The notes under the pieces are model-generated. The model was not told the DNA's origin. It was given only the letters and a program-made list of their open reading frames with translations, and made no database searches. 48,594 nt of DNA, from contig JBBDMM010000004.1 in assembly GCA_040878325.1 (NCBI GenBank), forward strand, positions 1-48,594, written 5' to 3'. Origin of the DNA: Acidimicrobiia bacterium. Lineage in GTDB: Bacteria; Actinomycetota; Acidimicrobiia; Spongiisociales; UBA11373. Below are positions 48,592 through 48,594 of this stretch, piece after piece. The position numbers and the translations under genes were made by a program. Numbering within the stretch: position 1 is the first letter of the stretch; each line of letters begins with the position of its first letter.

Positions 48592-48594
48592 CGC

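Overview
The window is a chromosomal segment of a GC-rich bacterium, most likely an actinobacterium. The evidence is GC-rich coding throughout, many GTG and TTG starts, many start codons sitting 6-9 bases behind a TANNNT -10 box (leaderless transcription), an aa3-type oxidase operon with a cytochrome c domain on CtaC, and lipoproteins with Thr-rich linkers. The Thr-rich linkers in particular suggest an Acidimicrobiia-like lineage, but that placement is inference. I see no phage, plasmid, integrase, transposase or CRISPR locus. The content is housekeeping and accessory metabolism, with short intergenic spacers crowded with one unusual repeat family.

Layout. 0.1-4.1 kb: TldE/TldD peptidase pair and a YbdK-type carboxylate-amine ligase. 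4.1-9.5 kb: a four-TM SH3-like protein, Tam methyltransferase, a lipoprotein transpeptidase (PBP), a nitroreductase and an XdhC maturation factor split into two coupled genes. 9.6-13.8 kb: a DUF4015 glycosidase-like protein, then on the minus strand an RCK ion channel with a DAGD-type filter, a stand-alone cyclic-nucleotide-binding protein and an MBL hydrolase. 14.2-18.2 kb: an ATP-grasp-like protein, tryptophanase, a LOG-family protein and a small lipoprotein. 18.3-23.1 kb: a HerA-like ATPase, two tandem paralogous small proteins, a CBS protein and a primary-type sigma-70 factor with CRP-like sites upstream. 23.5-30.4 kb: a YyaL-type protein, an LCP ligase, a Thr-rich membrane protein, a nuclease-like protein, VOC and DUF2237 proteins, and two small membrane proteins. 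30.6-36.5 kb: a cytochrome c oxidase operon (Sco-like, ctaC, ctaD, ctaE, ctaF, ctaG, lipoprotein), most junctions overlapping by 4 nt. 36.7-40.7 kb: an ACT-malic enzyme, a D-2-hydroxyacid dehydrogenase, a membrane-anchored HTH regulator and a Kch-type K+ channel. 40.77 kb: tRNA-Sec (selC). 40.9-48.5 kb: an ABC exporter, HflX, phenylalanine hydroxylase, an FMN alpha-hydroxyacid oxidase, a TolB-like propeller lipoprotein and a tandem GNAT protein.

The most striking feature is a family of short tandem arrays with a strict 7-bp period (less often 6 bp) in nearly every spacer longer than about 60 bp. Unit sequence differs between loci but falls into a few classes: AATACGC-type, CCAGTCT-type, CTTCCGC-type, GAATCAA/AAGAGTC-type, and hexameric GGCTCC. 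Many arrays end at a common CAAGA junction on the C-rich strand. Between convergent genes they occur as inverted pairs that can fold into long hairpins. Some run up to or into coding sequence; the last ten tryptophanase residues are array-encoded. Other points of interest are the selC gene, the leaderless promoters, and the channel / cyclic-nucleotide-binding / MBL gene cluster.
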